From the IMG/VR virus record IMGVR_UViG_3300034198_027426, positions 1 through 42,869 of that record: DNA of 42,869 nt; one strand, given 5' to 3'. The DNA comes from a virus. Shown here in pieces: positions 30,621-38,913 of the stretch (its first letter is position 1; every line of letters starts with the position of its first letter). Below the pieces are notes generated by a model. It worked only from the letters and a program-made list of their open reading frames with translations, ran no database searches and was not told the origin of the DNA. The translations under genes were made by a program, and so were the position numbers.

Positions 30621-31325
30621 ATGACGCGACACTTCGAACAACCCGTACTCGGTTTCCAGAACGCAAAGACGGTCAAGGGCGAGTCCCTTGGCTACGTGAC
30701 CGCCATTCGGTACTTGGCCCCAGCGGACGAGTCGGGCATGTACGATGTCTGCCCAAACGCTGGCGCTTGCCGGTCGGTCTGCCTGTACACGGCTGGCCGC
30801 GGCGAATTCGCACAGGTGAAGGAAGCGCGCATCTGGAAAACCTACGCGCGCTTCGCAGACCTGCCCGCGCACCTTGCGCAGGCCAAGCGGGAAATCATCG
30901 CGGCGGAGCGCAAGGCGCGCGCGGCTGGCCTGACTCTGGTCGTGCGCATGAATGGTACGTCAGACTTGCCGGGTGACGCCATTGCGCTCGCTTACCAGCT
31001 GCCCGGCGTCCAGTTCTACGACTACACGAAGTTGCACGGTCTGTTGCTGCGCGACCTGCCCGCGAACTACCACCTGACTCTGTCGTACGACCCTCAGACG
31101 GTGCCGTGGGACATCTGCGAGCACGCGTTGACCGCCGGCTACAACGTGGCGGTCGCGTTCAACGTGCGGCGCAACGGCGACCTGCCCGAAACCTGGAACG
31201 GGGTGCGTGTCATCGACGGTGACGACCATGACCTGCGATTCCTCGACCCCAAAGGTGTCATCGTTGGGCTGCGCGCGAAGGGCGCGGCGCGGGGCGGTGC
31301 CTCTGAGTTCGTGGTGACCCCATGA
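30621..31325 (+). CDS. Gp88-like conserved phage protein with Cys motif
   Basis: 234 residues. CPNAGACRSVCLYTAGRG gives a C-x5-C-x3-C motif (C44, C50, C54). VVRMNGTSDLPG, YDYTKLHGLLL and IVGLRAKGAARG complete the pattern of the Gp88-like family known from mycobacteriophages and other phages. Function is unknown; the Cys triad and barrel-like layout suggest a metal or Fe-S site. GGGAGG precedes the ATG. Its stop overlaps the next ATG. It opens the long operon that ends in replication genes. Confidence 0.75.
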   Translation: MTRHFEQPVLGFQNAKTVKGESLGYVTAIRYLAPADESGMYDVCPNAGACRSVCLYTAGRGEFAQVKEARIWKTYARFADLPAHLAQAKREIIAAERKARAAGLTLVVRMNGTSDLPGDAIALAYQLPGVQFYDYTKLHGLLLRDLPANYHLTLSYDPQTVPWDICEHALTAGYNVAVAFNVRRNGDLPETWNGVRVIDGDDHDLRFLDPKGVIVGLRAKGAARGGASEFVVTP

Positions 31326-31600
31326 ACGCGCACGCACAGCGGGTCGCCATGACGGCCGCACAGCTGGCCTTCCACGTAGGTGAGCCGCAGACCGCGGCAG
31401 GTCGCGACTACTGCGCGGAAGCCTGCATGCGTGCGGCTCAGACCATTGAGCGGCGGCCGCCGAAGTTCTGGGCAACCCACGACTATGCGACCGCCGTGAA
31501 CTTGGTGGCGGCGTACATCCGCGATTTTCATGTGGAACCTGGCAGGTGGTGCCTCGACAAGGGCAACGACTGGGAAGTGATGTCGCGGCAGGTCAAGTGA
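31322..31600 (+). CDS. Early hypothetical protein (92 aa)
   Basis: 92 residues, all-helical appearance, with three Cys (around residues 31, 35 and 77). Coupled to the Gp88-like gene by a 4-nt overlap. No motif is recognised. It is followed by a 126-base gap holding a tRNA-like hairpin. Confidence 0.62.
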   Translation: MNAHAQRVAMTAAQLAFHVGEPQTAAGRDYCAEACMRAAQTIERRPPKFWATHDYATAVNLVAAYIRDFHVEPGRWCLDKGNDWEVMSRQVK

Positions 31601-31653
31601 CCGGCCGCGGCAGGCGGAAAGGCTGGGCACGTTTACGGGTTAGGCAGGTCGGC

Positions 31654-31692
31654 GCGCGTTGGCCACGCCCGGGTTCGATTCCCGGGGCGCGT
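31654..31692 (+). ncRNA. tRNA-like acceptor/T-arm minihelix
   Basis: CCGGG-TTCGATT-CCCGG (31669-31685) is a standard T-arm with the invariant TTCGA. The next seven bases (31686-31692) pair with GCGCGTT (31654-31660), some by wobble. No D- or anticodon arm fits, so it is not a full tRNA. It lies just before the gene at 31727 and shares 27 of 37 bases with 39076-39112. A decayed tRNA, a tRNA mimic or an RNA control element are all possible. Confidence 0.4.
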
Positions 31693-31726
31693 CTTGCTGT
31701 ACACTCGCAGTGGGAGGCAACACACC

Positions 31727-32032
31727 ATGAGCATCGAAGATGGAATGACCAAGGCGGAACGGGCGGCGTACGACGAAGAGTTGCCCGACTTGTTGGGCGA
31801 CGCACGCAAGGCATTGCGCGCAAGCGAGGAAAAGGCGCGGCTCGAATTCGTAGCGCGCGACCAGCGCATGCGCGCCGAACTGGCAGAGTCCAAGGCGGCC
31901 CGCCTGCAGGCTGCGCTTGACTTGGCGCTGACCAAGCTGTCGGCAGCCGAGAAGGAATGCCGCCGGCTTGACGACGTGGCCAAGCGCATGGAGCGGGAAC
32001 TTGACCGCTACATGGGCGAGGCGGAGGGCTGA
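31727..32032 (+). CDS. Coiled-coil early protein (101 aa)
   Basis: 101 residues from the ATG at 31727, chosen for GGGAGG upstream. Almost fully a charged coiled coil (ARKALRASEEKARLEF, later KLSAAEKECRRLDDVAKRME). No family. It is first after the tRNA-like element at 31654-31692, which may lie in its leader. Confidence 0.62.
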   Translation: MSIEDGMTKAERAAYDEELPDLLGDARKALRASEEKARLEFVARDQRMRAELAESKAARLQAALDLALTKLSAAEKECRRLDDVAKRMERELDRYMGEAEG

Positions 32033-32035
32033 CCC

Positions 32036-32458
32036 ATGAGGTTCGAAACCTGGACACGCGCCGAGGCAAATGCTCGGTTGCCCGAGGTGGTGCGGCACGA
32101 GTTGCATGCGTGGTGCGGCCCGCTGACTGACAGCGAGCGCGAGAACCAGCTGCTGACCGTGGCGCTGAGCAGCATCGACGGGGCAGTGATGGGGTTCCAG
32201 CTATATCAGCCGACGGCCGACCCCCGACAGCTGACGCGGAGCAAACGCGGGCGCAAGGCGACTGGCCTGTGGTCGCGCTTCACGTGGATCGCGCCCAAGT
32301 TCCGCGGCGTGGGACTGGCGGAGCGGCTGTGGCGGCAGACGCTGTCCAACATGCAACCGACGTACGTTGAAGTGCAGGCATGCAGCGCGGCGGGTAGCGC
32401 GCTCGTACGCAAGCTGAAGGAAGCAAACCCGAACCTGGAGTGGGAAACCAATGTCTGA
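32036..32458 (+). CDS. GNAT-like N-acetyltransferase
   Basis: 140 residues. FTWIAPKFRGVGLAERLW is the acetyl-CoA-binding motif A (RGVGLA), and VEVQACSAAGSALVRKLKEA is the following motif B type helix, both typical of GNAT enzymes. Substrates of phage GNATs range from small molecules to host proteins, so the target is unknown. It overlaps the next gene by 8 nt. Possible roles are counter-defence or host takeover, by position only. Confidence 0.72.
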   Translation: MRFETWTRAEANARLPEVVRHELHAWCGPLTDSERENQLLTVALSSIDGAVMGFQLYQPTADPRQLTRSKRGRKATGLWSRFTWIAPKFRGVGLAERLWRQTLSNMQPTYVEVQACSAAGSALVRKLKEANPNLEWETNV

Positions 32459-32669
32459 CATCACGCCGTACACGCTGGCCGACGTTGAACGCATCGAAGT
32501 CGAGCGCGAGAAGCCGTACGACCGACTCCGCGCGACCGTCGCGGCGCTGGACGAGGCGCGGGAGGTGTTGCGCGAACTGCTCGACTCGCACGAGGTGTAC
32601 CACCAAGACGGCGGAGCGGCGCACATCGAAGCGCGCGCCCGCGCCGTACTGGCCCGAGGTGGGCGATGA
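32451..32669 (+). CDS. Small helical hypothetical protein (72 aa)
   Basis: 72 residues, helical and charged (ATVAALDEAREVLRELLDS) with an LLDSHEVYHQDGG turn. Not recognised. Overlaps both neighbours, so it is translated within the early operon. Confidence 0.6.
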   Translation: MSDITPYTLADVERIEVEREKPYDRLRATVAALDEAREVLRELLDSHEVYHQDGGAAHIEARARAVLARGGR

Positions 32670-32995
32670 AGGCACTGTACGACTCACCGCCAGCACTGGA
32701 GTGTGTGGCGCTGGTACCTGGCGGCTACATCTTCGCGGAATACCTAGAGCAACACAGACGTGAACTGTTCTTCAGCCACCGGTTCCAAGCCATCGAGTGG
32801 GCGCTGCGGCGTGGGCTGAAGTTCAGCATGGAGGACAACCAGCCGCCCGAGTTGCACGCGCTGGACTTCATGCCGCGCGAGCAGGACGTGGACGACGTGA
32901 GCACGTGGGCGAACGGGCTGAACGCGCTCAACGCGGGGTCGCACGTCGGCAACGACACCAGCGTGCCTGACTCTGTGGTAGGCGGTGACGTATGA
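32666..32995 (+). CDS. Early hypothetical protein (109 aa)
   Basis: 109 residues, mixed alpha-beta (VALVPGGYIFAEYLEQHRRE, then HRFQAIEWALRRGLKF) with an acidic disordered C-terminus. No family is recognised. Starts by ATGA overlap with the previous gene and ends by overlap with the RepA-like ATPase, so it may assist it. Confidence 0.6.
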   Translation: MKALYDSPPALECVALVPGGYIFAEYLEQHRRELFFSHRFQAIEWALRRGLKFSMEDNQPPELHALDFMPREQDVDDVSTWANGLNALNAGSHVGNDTSVPDSVVGGDV

Positions 32996-33819
32996 GCCAC
33001 GGCTTGAGCGAAGAGGACGTGTTCGGAGTTTGGTCAGACCTCAGCGCGGCGGTGAAGCAGCCGCCACAGTGGGTCATCGAGAACCTGCTGCCGGCTGGCG
33101 TGGTGTTCCTCGCTGGCCCACCCAAGGCACAGAAGACCACGGTCGAAATGGCCATGGCGCTGACGGTGGCAGGCATCGAACACACCGTGCTGCCCGAGGA
33201 ACTGCGCCGCTGCCCTGAGCCTGGCCGCGTCATGCTCATCAACGCCGAGCACACCGCGGGCGAGTTGCTCGAAATGGTGGAGGACGGGTTCCGCGTACAG
33301 GTCGAGGTGGCGAACGCAATCATGGTGGCAGACGAGCCGTTCCAGTGGCGGCTCGACGACCACGACGGCGGCACGAAGCTGATGAAGTGGCTGGACTTCT
33401 ACCGCCCCAAGCTGTTCGCCATCGACCCGCTGCGCGACTTCCACGACCTCGACGAGAAGGAGTCAGGCGAAATGAACCGGCTACTGCGTCCGATTCAGCG
33501 GTGGGCGAAGAACGCCGGCAGCACCGCGCTCATCGTGCATCACGCACGCAAGCCTGGCGGCTCGAAAGAAGACGGCGACAAGCTGTACACGGCGGCCGAC
33601 ATGCGCGGCAGTAGCGCGCTCTTCGGTCTGGCAGATGGGGTCATCGTGCTGACGCCGCGGGGTAGGGCTGGCGTGCATTTCGACGTGGTGACCAAGCGCG
33701 GCGGAGCGCCGTGGTCGCGGACGGTGAAGCTGGGTGCGTGGGTCAAGCCCGCGCCCGAAGAGGTGAAGGCGGCGGTCGAGCAGGCAACCAAGGCGGCAGA
33801 AGAGGGAGACATGCAATGA
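32992..33819 (+). CDS. RepA/AAA_25-like RecA-fold ATPase
   Basis: 275 residues. Walker A AGPPKAQKTT (41-50), Walker B LFAIDPLRDF (D145), and IVHHARKPGG (H183, H184) followed by ADMRGSSALFGLAD match the RSF1010 RepA-like / AAA_25 group of RecA-fold ATPases used as replicative helicases or recombination motors. The C-terminus is Lys/Glu/Ala-rich. Its place in the early operon supports a DNA-unwinding role in phage replication. No other DnaB-like helicase was seen. Confidence 0.8.
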   Translation: MSHGLSEEDVFGVWSDLSAAVKQPPQWVIENLLPAGVVFLAGPPKAQKTTVEMAMALTVAGIEHTVLPEELRRCPEPGRVMLINAEHTAGELLEMVEDGFRVQVEVANAIMVADEPFQWRLDDHDGGTKLMKWLDFYRPKLFAIDPLRDFHDLDEKESGEMNRLLRPIQRWAKNAGSTALIVHHARKPGGSKEDGDKLYTAADMRGSSALFGLADGVIVLTPRGRAGVHFDVVTKRGGAPWSRTVKLGAWVKPAPEEVKAAVEQATKAAEEGDMQ

Positions 33820-34142
33820 AATGGAAGGCACACATCAGCACGTTCGCAGCGTCGGTCGTTGAGATTGAGGGCGTCTCGTTCGACGCGGCCGGCGACCAGC
33901 ACCACATTCAGTTCAAGCTGGAGCCGAGCAGCAACCCGGTCTTCGACATGGCGGTGTTCCCTGTCGACGAGGAGGCCGCCCAGTTCCCCCAGTCCAAGGC
34001 GCAGTACATCGCGTTCCTGGCGATGGAGTTGCTGCTCAAGCGCATGCTGTCGCACGTGCAGGACCGGCTGGGCATGGGCATTGAGGAGAAGTCGTGGGCG
34101 CAGCCCATCGAGCCCGACTCGGAGAAAGTGGGCAAGGCTTGA
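33816..34142 (+). CDS. Hypothetical replication-operon protein (108 aa)
   Basis: 108 residues from the ATG at 33816, which overlaps the ATPase stop (ATGA). A beta-rich N-half (AASVVEIEGVSFDAAGDQHH) is followed by a helix (YIAFLAMELLLKRMLSHVQD). The family is not recognised. It lies between an ATPase and a helicase, so an accessory replication role is plausible. Confidence 0.63.
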   Translation: MKWKAHISTFAASVVEIEGVSFDAAGDQHHIQFKLEPSSNPVFDMAVFPVDEEAAQFPQSKAQYIAFLAMELLLKRMLSHVQDRLGMGIEEKSWAQPIEPDSEKVGKA

Positions 34143-35671
34143 AGCTCGACATCGCAATCAAGGCCGGCGTCTGGGAGGTTGGCCCCGTCGACCCGTCGGT
34201 GACTGAGCACATTCCCGGCATGCTGATGCGCGGCCTGAAGGCTGTCGGCTCGCGAGACGCAGCGTCGGTGCTCTTCAAACGGCTGGGCTACAACTACGTG
34301 ACGCAGTCACAGCCGCCGGCACCGTACCTCAGCCCTGACTGGGGCACACTGCGCTCGTACCAGCGGGACGGCGTGGCTCGGCTGCGGCAGATGCTGAGCG
34401 GCGAAGGCGGGGCCATCCTCGCCGACGACATGGGGCTCGGGAAGACGGCGCAGACCATCGCGACGTGGGATGCGCTCAAGCGGCCGTGGCCCCTGATGGT
34501 GTGTGCGCCTGCCTCGGTCCGCCGCACCTGGCTGCGCGAGTTCAACCGCTGGGTGCCCGGCGTGCCCGTGCTGCTGGCCGACACGTCGAAGAAGCTGACG
34601 CTCGCCGGGCCACACACACCCGTCGTGGTGACCAGCTACGAGTTGGCGGCGAAGAGCACGCCGGCTGCATTCTCACCGGCCATGCTGGTGTTCGACGAGG
34701 CGCACCTGCTCCGCGGCCGACAGGCGCAGCGCAGCCAGGCTCTGTTCGAACTGGCGCGGGTGGCCAGCTACCGGCTGGCGCTGACCGGCACGCCCATCTG
34801 GTCGCGACCGCGCGACTGGTGGATGCTGCTGAAGATTCTGTACGGCTACCGCTTCGGCACCGCGGACCAGTTCGACTACGCGTACTGCGCCGCGTTCGTG
34901 AACCAGTGGGGCGGCAAGGAGAACGCAGGCATCAGCCGTCCTGAAGAACTGAAGCAGCGCATCGCCCACGTGATGCTGCGCCGCCTCAAGGAAGACGTGG
35001 CCACCGAGATTCCGCCGCTCACCCGGCTGGTGAAGTGGGTGCCTGGAACGAAGGAAGCGAAGCGGGCCAGCGAGGCTGCGGTGCTGGGCAACCTGCACGT
35101 GAGCGACGCGCTGGAGGCGACGCTGCTCGCCAAGATTCCGGTGGCAGTCGAGGCGATGCGCGAAGCGGGCATCAGCGTCGTGTTCACGTGGCGCAAGGTC
35201 GACGCGTACAAGTTGGCGGAGGACTTCACGGCAGACACAGGCGAGCCGTGCGAAGTCATCACGGGCGACATCACGCACAAGGAGCGTCAAGCCATCGTCG
35301 ACCGCTGCGTGGCCAAGCGTACAAGCCTGGTCGCGACCATCGATTCGACGGGTACAGGCGTGGACGGGCTGCAGAACATTTCGAGCAACGGCATCTTCCA
35401 CGCGCTTGACTATACCCCCATCAAGCTGGCACAAGCGGAGGCTCGCCTCCACCGCCTCAATAGTACAAAGCCGGTAACATGGACGTACATCGCCATGGAA
35501 GACACGGTGGATGAGGCGGTGGTGGAGACGGTGGTCGAGAAGCTCGACCAGTGGAGGCAGCTGATGGGTGAAGACAGCACTGCAGGCATCGGGACGGGTC
35601 TGCAGAACAACGCCGCGGCGAGCGAAGAGGCTGCGCTTAACGCAATCCTGGAGGCAATGAAAGATGAGTGA
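34094..35671 (+). CDS. SNF2-type superfamily 2 helicase
   Basis: 525 residues. Q-motif Q90, Walker A ADDMGLGKTAQT (about 110-121), DEAH (201-204) and TGTP (231-234) in the first lobe; TSLVATIDSTGTGVDGLQ and QAEARLHRLN (motifs V and VI) in the second. This is the SNF2/helicase order used for DNA translocation. The GTG at 34094 is chosen for GAGGAG five bases upstream; a TTG at 34139, overlapping the previous stop, would remove 15 residues. Probably acts in replication or recombination. Confidence 0.87.
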   Translation: MGAAHRARLGESGQGLKLDIAIKAGVWEVGPVDPSVTEHIPGMLMRGLKAVGSRDAASVLFKRLGYNYVTQSQPPAPYLSPDWGTLRSYQRDGVARLRQMLSGEGGAILADDMGLGKTAQTIATWDALKRPWPLMVCAPASVRRTWLREFNRWVPGVPVLLADTSKKLTLAGPHTPVVVTSYELAAKSTPAAFSPAMLVFDEAHLLRGRQAQRSQALFELARVASYRLALTGTPIWSRPRDWWMLLKILYGYRFGTADQFDYAYCAAFVNQWGGKENAGISRPEELKQRIAHVMLRRLKEDVATEIPPLTRLVKWVPGTKEAKRASEAAVLGNLHVSDALEATLLAKIPVAVEAMREAGISVVFTWRKVDAYKLAEDFTADTGEPCEVITGDITHKERQAIVDRCVAKRTSLVATIDSTGTGVDGLQNISSNGIFHALDYTPIKLAQAEARLHRLNSTKPVTWTYIAMEDTVDEAVVETVVEKLDQWRQLMGEDSTAGIGTGLQNNAAASEEAALNAILEAMKDE

Positions 35672-35855
35672 CCCTGAAGATGTGGGCAAGGACGCACGCA
35701 TGGCTGCGTTCGTTCAGGCGTACGACGCCATGACCGAAGCGGTGATGCACCTGTCGGCGGAAGACCGGGCGGACGTCATCGCCGACCTCATCGAAGCGTT
35801 GGACGCAGAGTTGGACGCCATCGACGGCGAACAGAAGGACGGGGAGGAAGAATGA
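35664..35855 (+). CDS. Small acidic hypothetical protein (63 aa)
   Basis: 63 residues, very acidic and helical (DRADVIADLIEALDAELDAI). It overlaps both neighbours and so is part of the operon. DNA-mimic or partner-binding roles are possible for such acidic proteins, but nothing here is specific. Confidence 0.58.
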   Translation: MSDPEDVGKDARMAAFVQAYDAMTEAVMHLSAEDRADVIADLIEALDAELDAIDGEQKDGEEE

Positions 35856-36802
35856 ACGACGACAAGGTGGACATCGAGCCGTTGCTCGGTGAGGGCGGTC
35901 CGTCTCCCTTCGGCTACCACGCTGTCGAGAGCTACCTCTGGTGCCCGAAGGAGTACCAGTACGACAAGGTCCGCAAGGTGACGGTGCCGCGCGCTGCGAC
36001 GCCTGACTACTTCGCGGTCGGCAGCATGGTCCACGCCGGCCGGGCGAAGTGGTTCGCTGAGAAGTTCAACATGGCGACCGAGAGCATCGCCGCGGTGATG
36101 CAGGCGACCGAAGACGCGGCTGCGAAGTACCCGCTGCCCGTGTCAGGCGAGGCCATCAAGGAAGCGAAGCGGTACGTGACGGAGTACATCGAGCACTACT
36201 CCATCCAGGCCAAGCCGAAGGTCATCGCCGCGGAGTACCCCATCGAGGGCGACCTCTACGTGCCGTTCGTGTCCACCAAGCGGACCGCCCGGTTGGACGA
36301 CGTCAGCTTCTACGCCGAGGCGCAGGGCAAGCTGTGCGTGGGCGAGTGCAAGACCACTGGCAGTGACATCCCCTCGACCGTGCTGCAGTACACCATGCAC
36401 GGCCAGCCCTCGCTGCAGGTGCTGCTCTGGAAGAAGAACGCCGCGCACATGTACGGCGACGTGGCCGGGGTGATGCTCGACATCATCAAGAAGGGCTACA
36501 AGGGCAAGCGCTGCGAGTTCGCCCGCCGCTTCGTCGAAGTCACGCCGCACATGCTCGCCTGGTACGAGCGGAGCCTCGCCGCGAACGTGGTCGACGCGGG
36601 CCTCGTGAAGTGGGACAGCGAGCCCGAACGGCGCATCACCAGCTGCACTCGCATGGTCGGCCGCGGTCGGGTGCAGTGCCGCTACTTCGACCTGTGCCGC
36701 TTCGGCAGGGACGCGGCGCTGTCGTACGTGACCGAGAACGATGGGAAGCGCCTCACCGACTACGAGCCCAAGCCGGGCCAGGAGAAGATGCCATGGGAGT
36801 GA
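35852..36802 (+). CDS. PD-(D/E)XK nuclease, Cas4/RecB-like with Fe-S Cys set
   Basis: 316 residues. GSMVHAG (H61), RLDDVSF (D149), GECKTTG (E165, K167) and LQYTMHGQ give the RecB/Cas4 nuclease core. C31 together with C265, C276 and C282 forms the one-plus-three cysteine set that holds an Fe-S cluster in Cas4, AddB and related nucleases. It would resect or trim DNA ends. Next to a Sak4-like recombinase and SSB-like gene it fits a phage recombination system. No other Cas genes are present. Confidence 0.85.
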   Translation: MNDDKVDIEPLLGEGGPSPFGYHAVESYLWCPKEYQYDKVRKVTVPRAATPDYFAVGSMVHAGRAKWFAEKFNMATESIAAVMQATEDAAAKYPLPVSGEAIKEAKRYVTEYIEHYSIQAKPKVIAAEYPIEGDLYVPFVSTKRTARLDDVSFYAEAQGKLCVGECKTTGSDIPSTVLQYTMHGQPSLQVLLWKKNAAHMYGDVAGVMLDIIKKGYKGKRCEFARRFVEVTPHMLAWYERSLAANVVDAGLVKWDSEPERRITSCTRMVGRGRVQCRYFDLCRFGRDAALSYVTENDGKRLTDYEPKPGQEKMPWE

Positions 36803-37209
36803 GCGATATCTGCCGCTGCGGTCACGAGCGGCTGCAGCATCCACTGGGTCGATGCACCGTCTGCCGCGACGACCGAACGTCTCTGGGCTGTCGTATGTTC
36901 GTGGACCGGAGCGATGAGCGCCCGCCGGTCAGCCCGGCCCGCATCGAGCCTCCGGTGGACGTGAGACCCGACCCGGTGAACAAGCCGGCCCACTACCGAG
37001 TGGGTTCGTTGGAAACCATCGACATCATCGAAGCCATCGCCGAGTCCTACAAGGATGACCCCGCGGGGGCGTACCTTGCCGGCACCGCCGTGAAGTACAT
37101 CGGCCGCGCCATGCACAAGGGCAACGCGGTGCAGGACCTGGAGAAGTCCGTTCGCTACATCGTCCGTCTCATTAACCACATCGAAGGGAAGAAATCATGG
37201 GAACGCTGA
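36793..37209 (+). CDS. DUF3310-like protein with N-terminal zinc knuckle
   Basis: 138 residues from the ATG at 36793 (GGAG upstream). C-x-C and C-x2-C near the N-terminus (CRCGHERLQHPLGRCTVC) look zinc-binding. The C-terminal half, with VNKPAHYRVGSLETIDIIEA and VKYIGRAMHKGN, is the DUF3310 domain common in phages and of unsettled function. Overlaps both neighbours by about 10 nt. May take part in nucleotide or DNA metabolism, by context. Confidence 0.75.
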   Translation: MGVSDICRCGHERLQHPLGRCTVCRDDRTSLGCRMFVDRSDERPPVSPARIEPPVDVRPDPVNKPAHYRVGSLETIDIIEAIAESYKDDPAGAYLAGTAVKYIGRAMHKGNAVQDLEKSVRYIVRLINHIEGKKSWER

Positions 37210-38057
37210 GGGAAGACAAGAGCCGGTCGCAGTACCTGAAGACGTACCTCGTGGCCGGTGGCAAGGAAGGGAAGACCACCTTCCTCACCGCCAGCATCCT
37301 TGGCGCGCTGCCGCACCAGAAGGAGGGCGGGCTGGTGGACAAGCCGCAGCACCTCCACGTTCTGGCCATCGACAGCAACGCGGTCGGCGGGCTCGGCGAC
37401 TTCATCACCAAGCTGTGCAAGCGGCCCGAGTCGTACCTCGACGTGGACGTCATCAACCTGCAGGACCAGGCGCGGACGACGTCGCTCGGCAGCAGCGACT
37501 GGGACTACAGCTTCTTCAACGCGATGGTCCTCTCCGTGAAAGAGGTCAAGGAGAAGATTGCCAAGTCGCCGGGCGTGCATGCGGTCGTCATGTCCTCGCT
37601 GACCGGCCTGGCCGAAGCGCTGCAGCGTGGCCTGTCTGGCCCGCCGAACCCGATGAAGAAGGGCGGCGGCATGGACGAGAGCAAGTGGCAGGACCTCAGC
37701 CGGCAGCTCATCGAGATTCGCAACCTGCTGCAGGTCGACACGCATCACGTGTTCTGGGAAGGCCACGTTTTCCGCAGCGGCAGCAAGGACCAGGTGCATG
37801 ACGAGGTCGGCGTGCCCGGCAAGGTCGGTCGCAACTGGGGCTTCAACGTGGACCAGGTGTTCCGTCTGCGGCGGGAACTGCGAGTGATGTACCCCAACTC
37901 GCAGGTGGAGAAGCAGTACGTGGACACCAAGCCCACGCTCGACTTCACGAGCGGCGGTCGCGGCTTCACGGGGGTGTTGGCTGACAAGGAATACGACCTT
38001 GTTGACGTCGCCAAGCGTCTCGGGTACAAGGTCGGTGGCTGGAAGGCCGAGTCGTAG
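37197..38057 (+). CDS. Sak4-like RecA-fold recombinase
   Basis: 286 residues. Walker A VAGGKEGKTTF (G21-T28 region), then AVVMSSLTGLAEAL (Walker B-like) and THHVFWEGHVF match AAA_24/Sak4 phage ATPases that anneal or exchange single strands with SSB help. It sits just after the nuclease and before the SSB-like gene, a common Sak4 setting. A pure ATPase role in replication is an alternative. Confidence 0.78.
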   Translation: MGTLREDKSRSQYLKTYLVAGGKEGKTTFLTASILGALPHQKEGGLVDKPQHLHVLAIDSNAVGGLGDFITKLCKRPESYLDVDVINLQDQARTTSLGSSDWDYSFFNAMVLSVKEVKEKIAKSPGVHAVVMSSLTGLAEALQRGLSGPPNPMKKGGGMDESKWQDLSRQLIEIRNLLQVDTHHVFWEGHVFRSGSKDQVHDEVGVPGKVGRNWGFNVDQVFRLRRELRVMYPNSQVEKQYVDTKPTLDFTSGGRGFTGVLADKEYDLVDVAKRLGYKVGGWKAES

Positions 38058-38085
38058 TACACACGAAGTACAAGGGAGACACACA

Positions 38086-38331
38086 ATGACTGAGAAGACG
38101 AAGAGCCGTACGGCGTTCAAAGACCTGTGCAACGCGGTGCCGGTGGTCGGTGCCCTGGACGTGACGAAGTACTTCCTCAAGCGCGGCCACACGAAGGAAA
38201 CGCTGTCGAAGAAGGTCGGCAGCTACCGCACCGCGGCGCGCAGGAACGGGATGTACCTCAAGACCGATGGTGGCCGCGCGTTTCTCATGACGGTCGGCTA
38301 CGCGAAGAACCAGAACTTCACCACGCTCTGA
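38086..38331 (+). CDS. Small basic hypothetical protein (81 aa)
   Basis: 81 residues from the ATG at 38086 (AGGGAG upstream). Basic, with a helical middle (LDVTKYFLKRGHTKETLSKK) and a basic KVGSYRTAARRNG segment that could contact DNA. Not recognised. It lies between recombinase and SSB-like genes. Confidence 0.6.
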   Translation: MTEKTKSRTAFKDLCNAVPVVGALDVTKYFLKRGHTKETLSKKVGSYRTAARRNGMYLKTDGGRAFLMTVGYAKNQNFTTL

Positions 38332-38395
38332 CTCACGAACTTCACTTCCGCAACTTCACAACGCAGTACCAAATGCAGGACAGAAAGGGTCGCAC

Positions 38396-38902
38396 ATGAC
38401 TACGGGTGAGAAGCGCTTCAGCACGGCAGGTCGTCAGGTGAAGTCTGGTTTCCCGGTGATTCCTCAGGGCGAGTACGAGCTTGTGCTCAAGCCCGGCAGC
38501 GAGGTCCGCACCGCGGATGGCCCCGGGAAGATTCCGTACGTGAACTGCCAGTTCGAGGTTCTCGGCACGGCGAAGAAGGAAGGCGGCAAGAACCTCACGG
38601 TGTACCACCGCTTCCTGCTCGGCCTGAACCCGGGCAAGGACGGCATCATCAACATGGACCGCGGCAACGGGCTGACCGCGTTCAGCGCGGTGGTGGACCA
38701 GGCCATCGATGCCGGCATCACCGAGCGGGACGTCGAAGTCGACGGCTCGTCGGTCCACCAGGAGTTCCTCAACCCCCGCGAGGTGGTGGAGTTCCTGAAC
38801 ACGCTGGAAGGCAAGACGGTCCGCGCCTACATCAAGGTGAAGAAGAGCGAGGGGTACGACGACTCGAACGAGATCGGCCGCTTCTCTCCCAACAAGAAGT
38901 GA
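38396..38902 (+). CDS. SSB-like / DUF669-type DNA-binding protein
   Basis: 168 residues. IPQGEYELVLKPGSEVRT, PYVNCQFEVLGTAKKEGG and the ending KSEGYDDSNEIGRFSPNKK follow the pattern of OB-fold DUF669-like phage proteins that often accompany Sak-type recombinases. It probably coats ssDNA and loads the Sak4-like protein. It has its own leader with GAAAGGGTCGCACATGAC, like the early genes, and is followed by a hairpin. Confidence 0.65.
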   Translation: MTTGEKRFSTAGRQVKSGFPVIPQGEYELVLKPGSEVRTADGPGKIPYVNCQFEVLGTAKKEGGKNLTVYHRFLLGLNPGKDGIINMDRGNGLTAFSAVVDQAIDAGITERDVEVDGSSVHQEFLNPREVVEFLNTLEGKTVRAYIKVKKSEGYDDSNEIGRFSPNKK

Positions 38903-38913
38903 CGTAGAACAGA

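Noticed and set aside
31654-31704. Phage attachment site copied from a tRNA 3' end
   Set aside because: The sequence resembles a tRNA 3' end, but no integrase or excisionase was found, and a related copy occurs at 39076, which an att site would not explain.
35852-36802. Cas4 as part of a CRISPR system
   Set aside because: No Cas1, Cas2 or repeat-spacer array is present; recombination neighbours favour a phage recombination nuclease.
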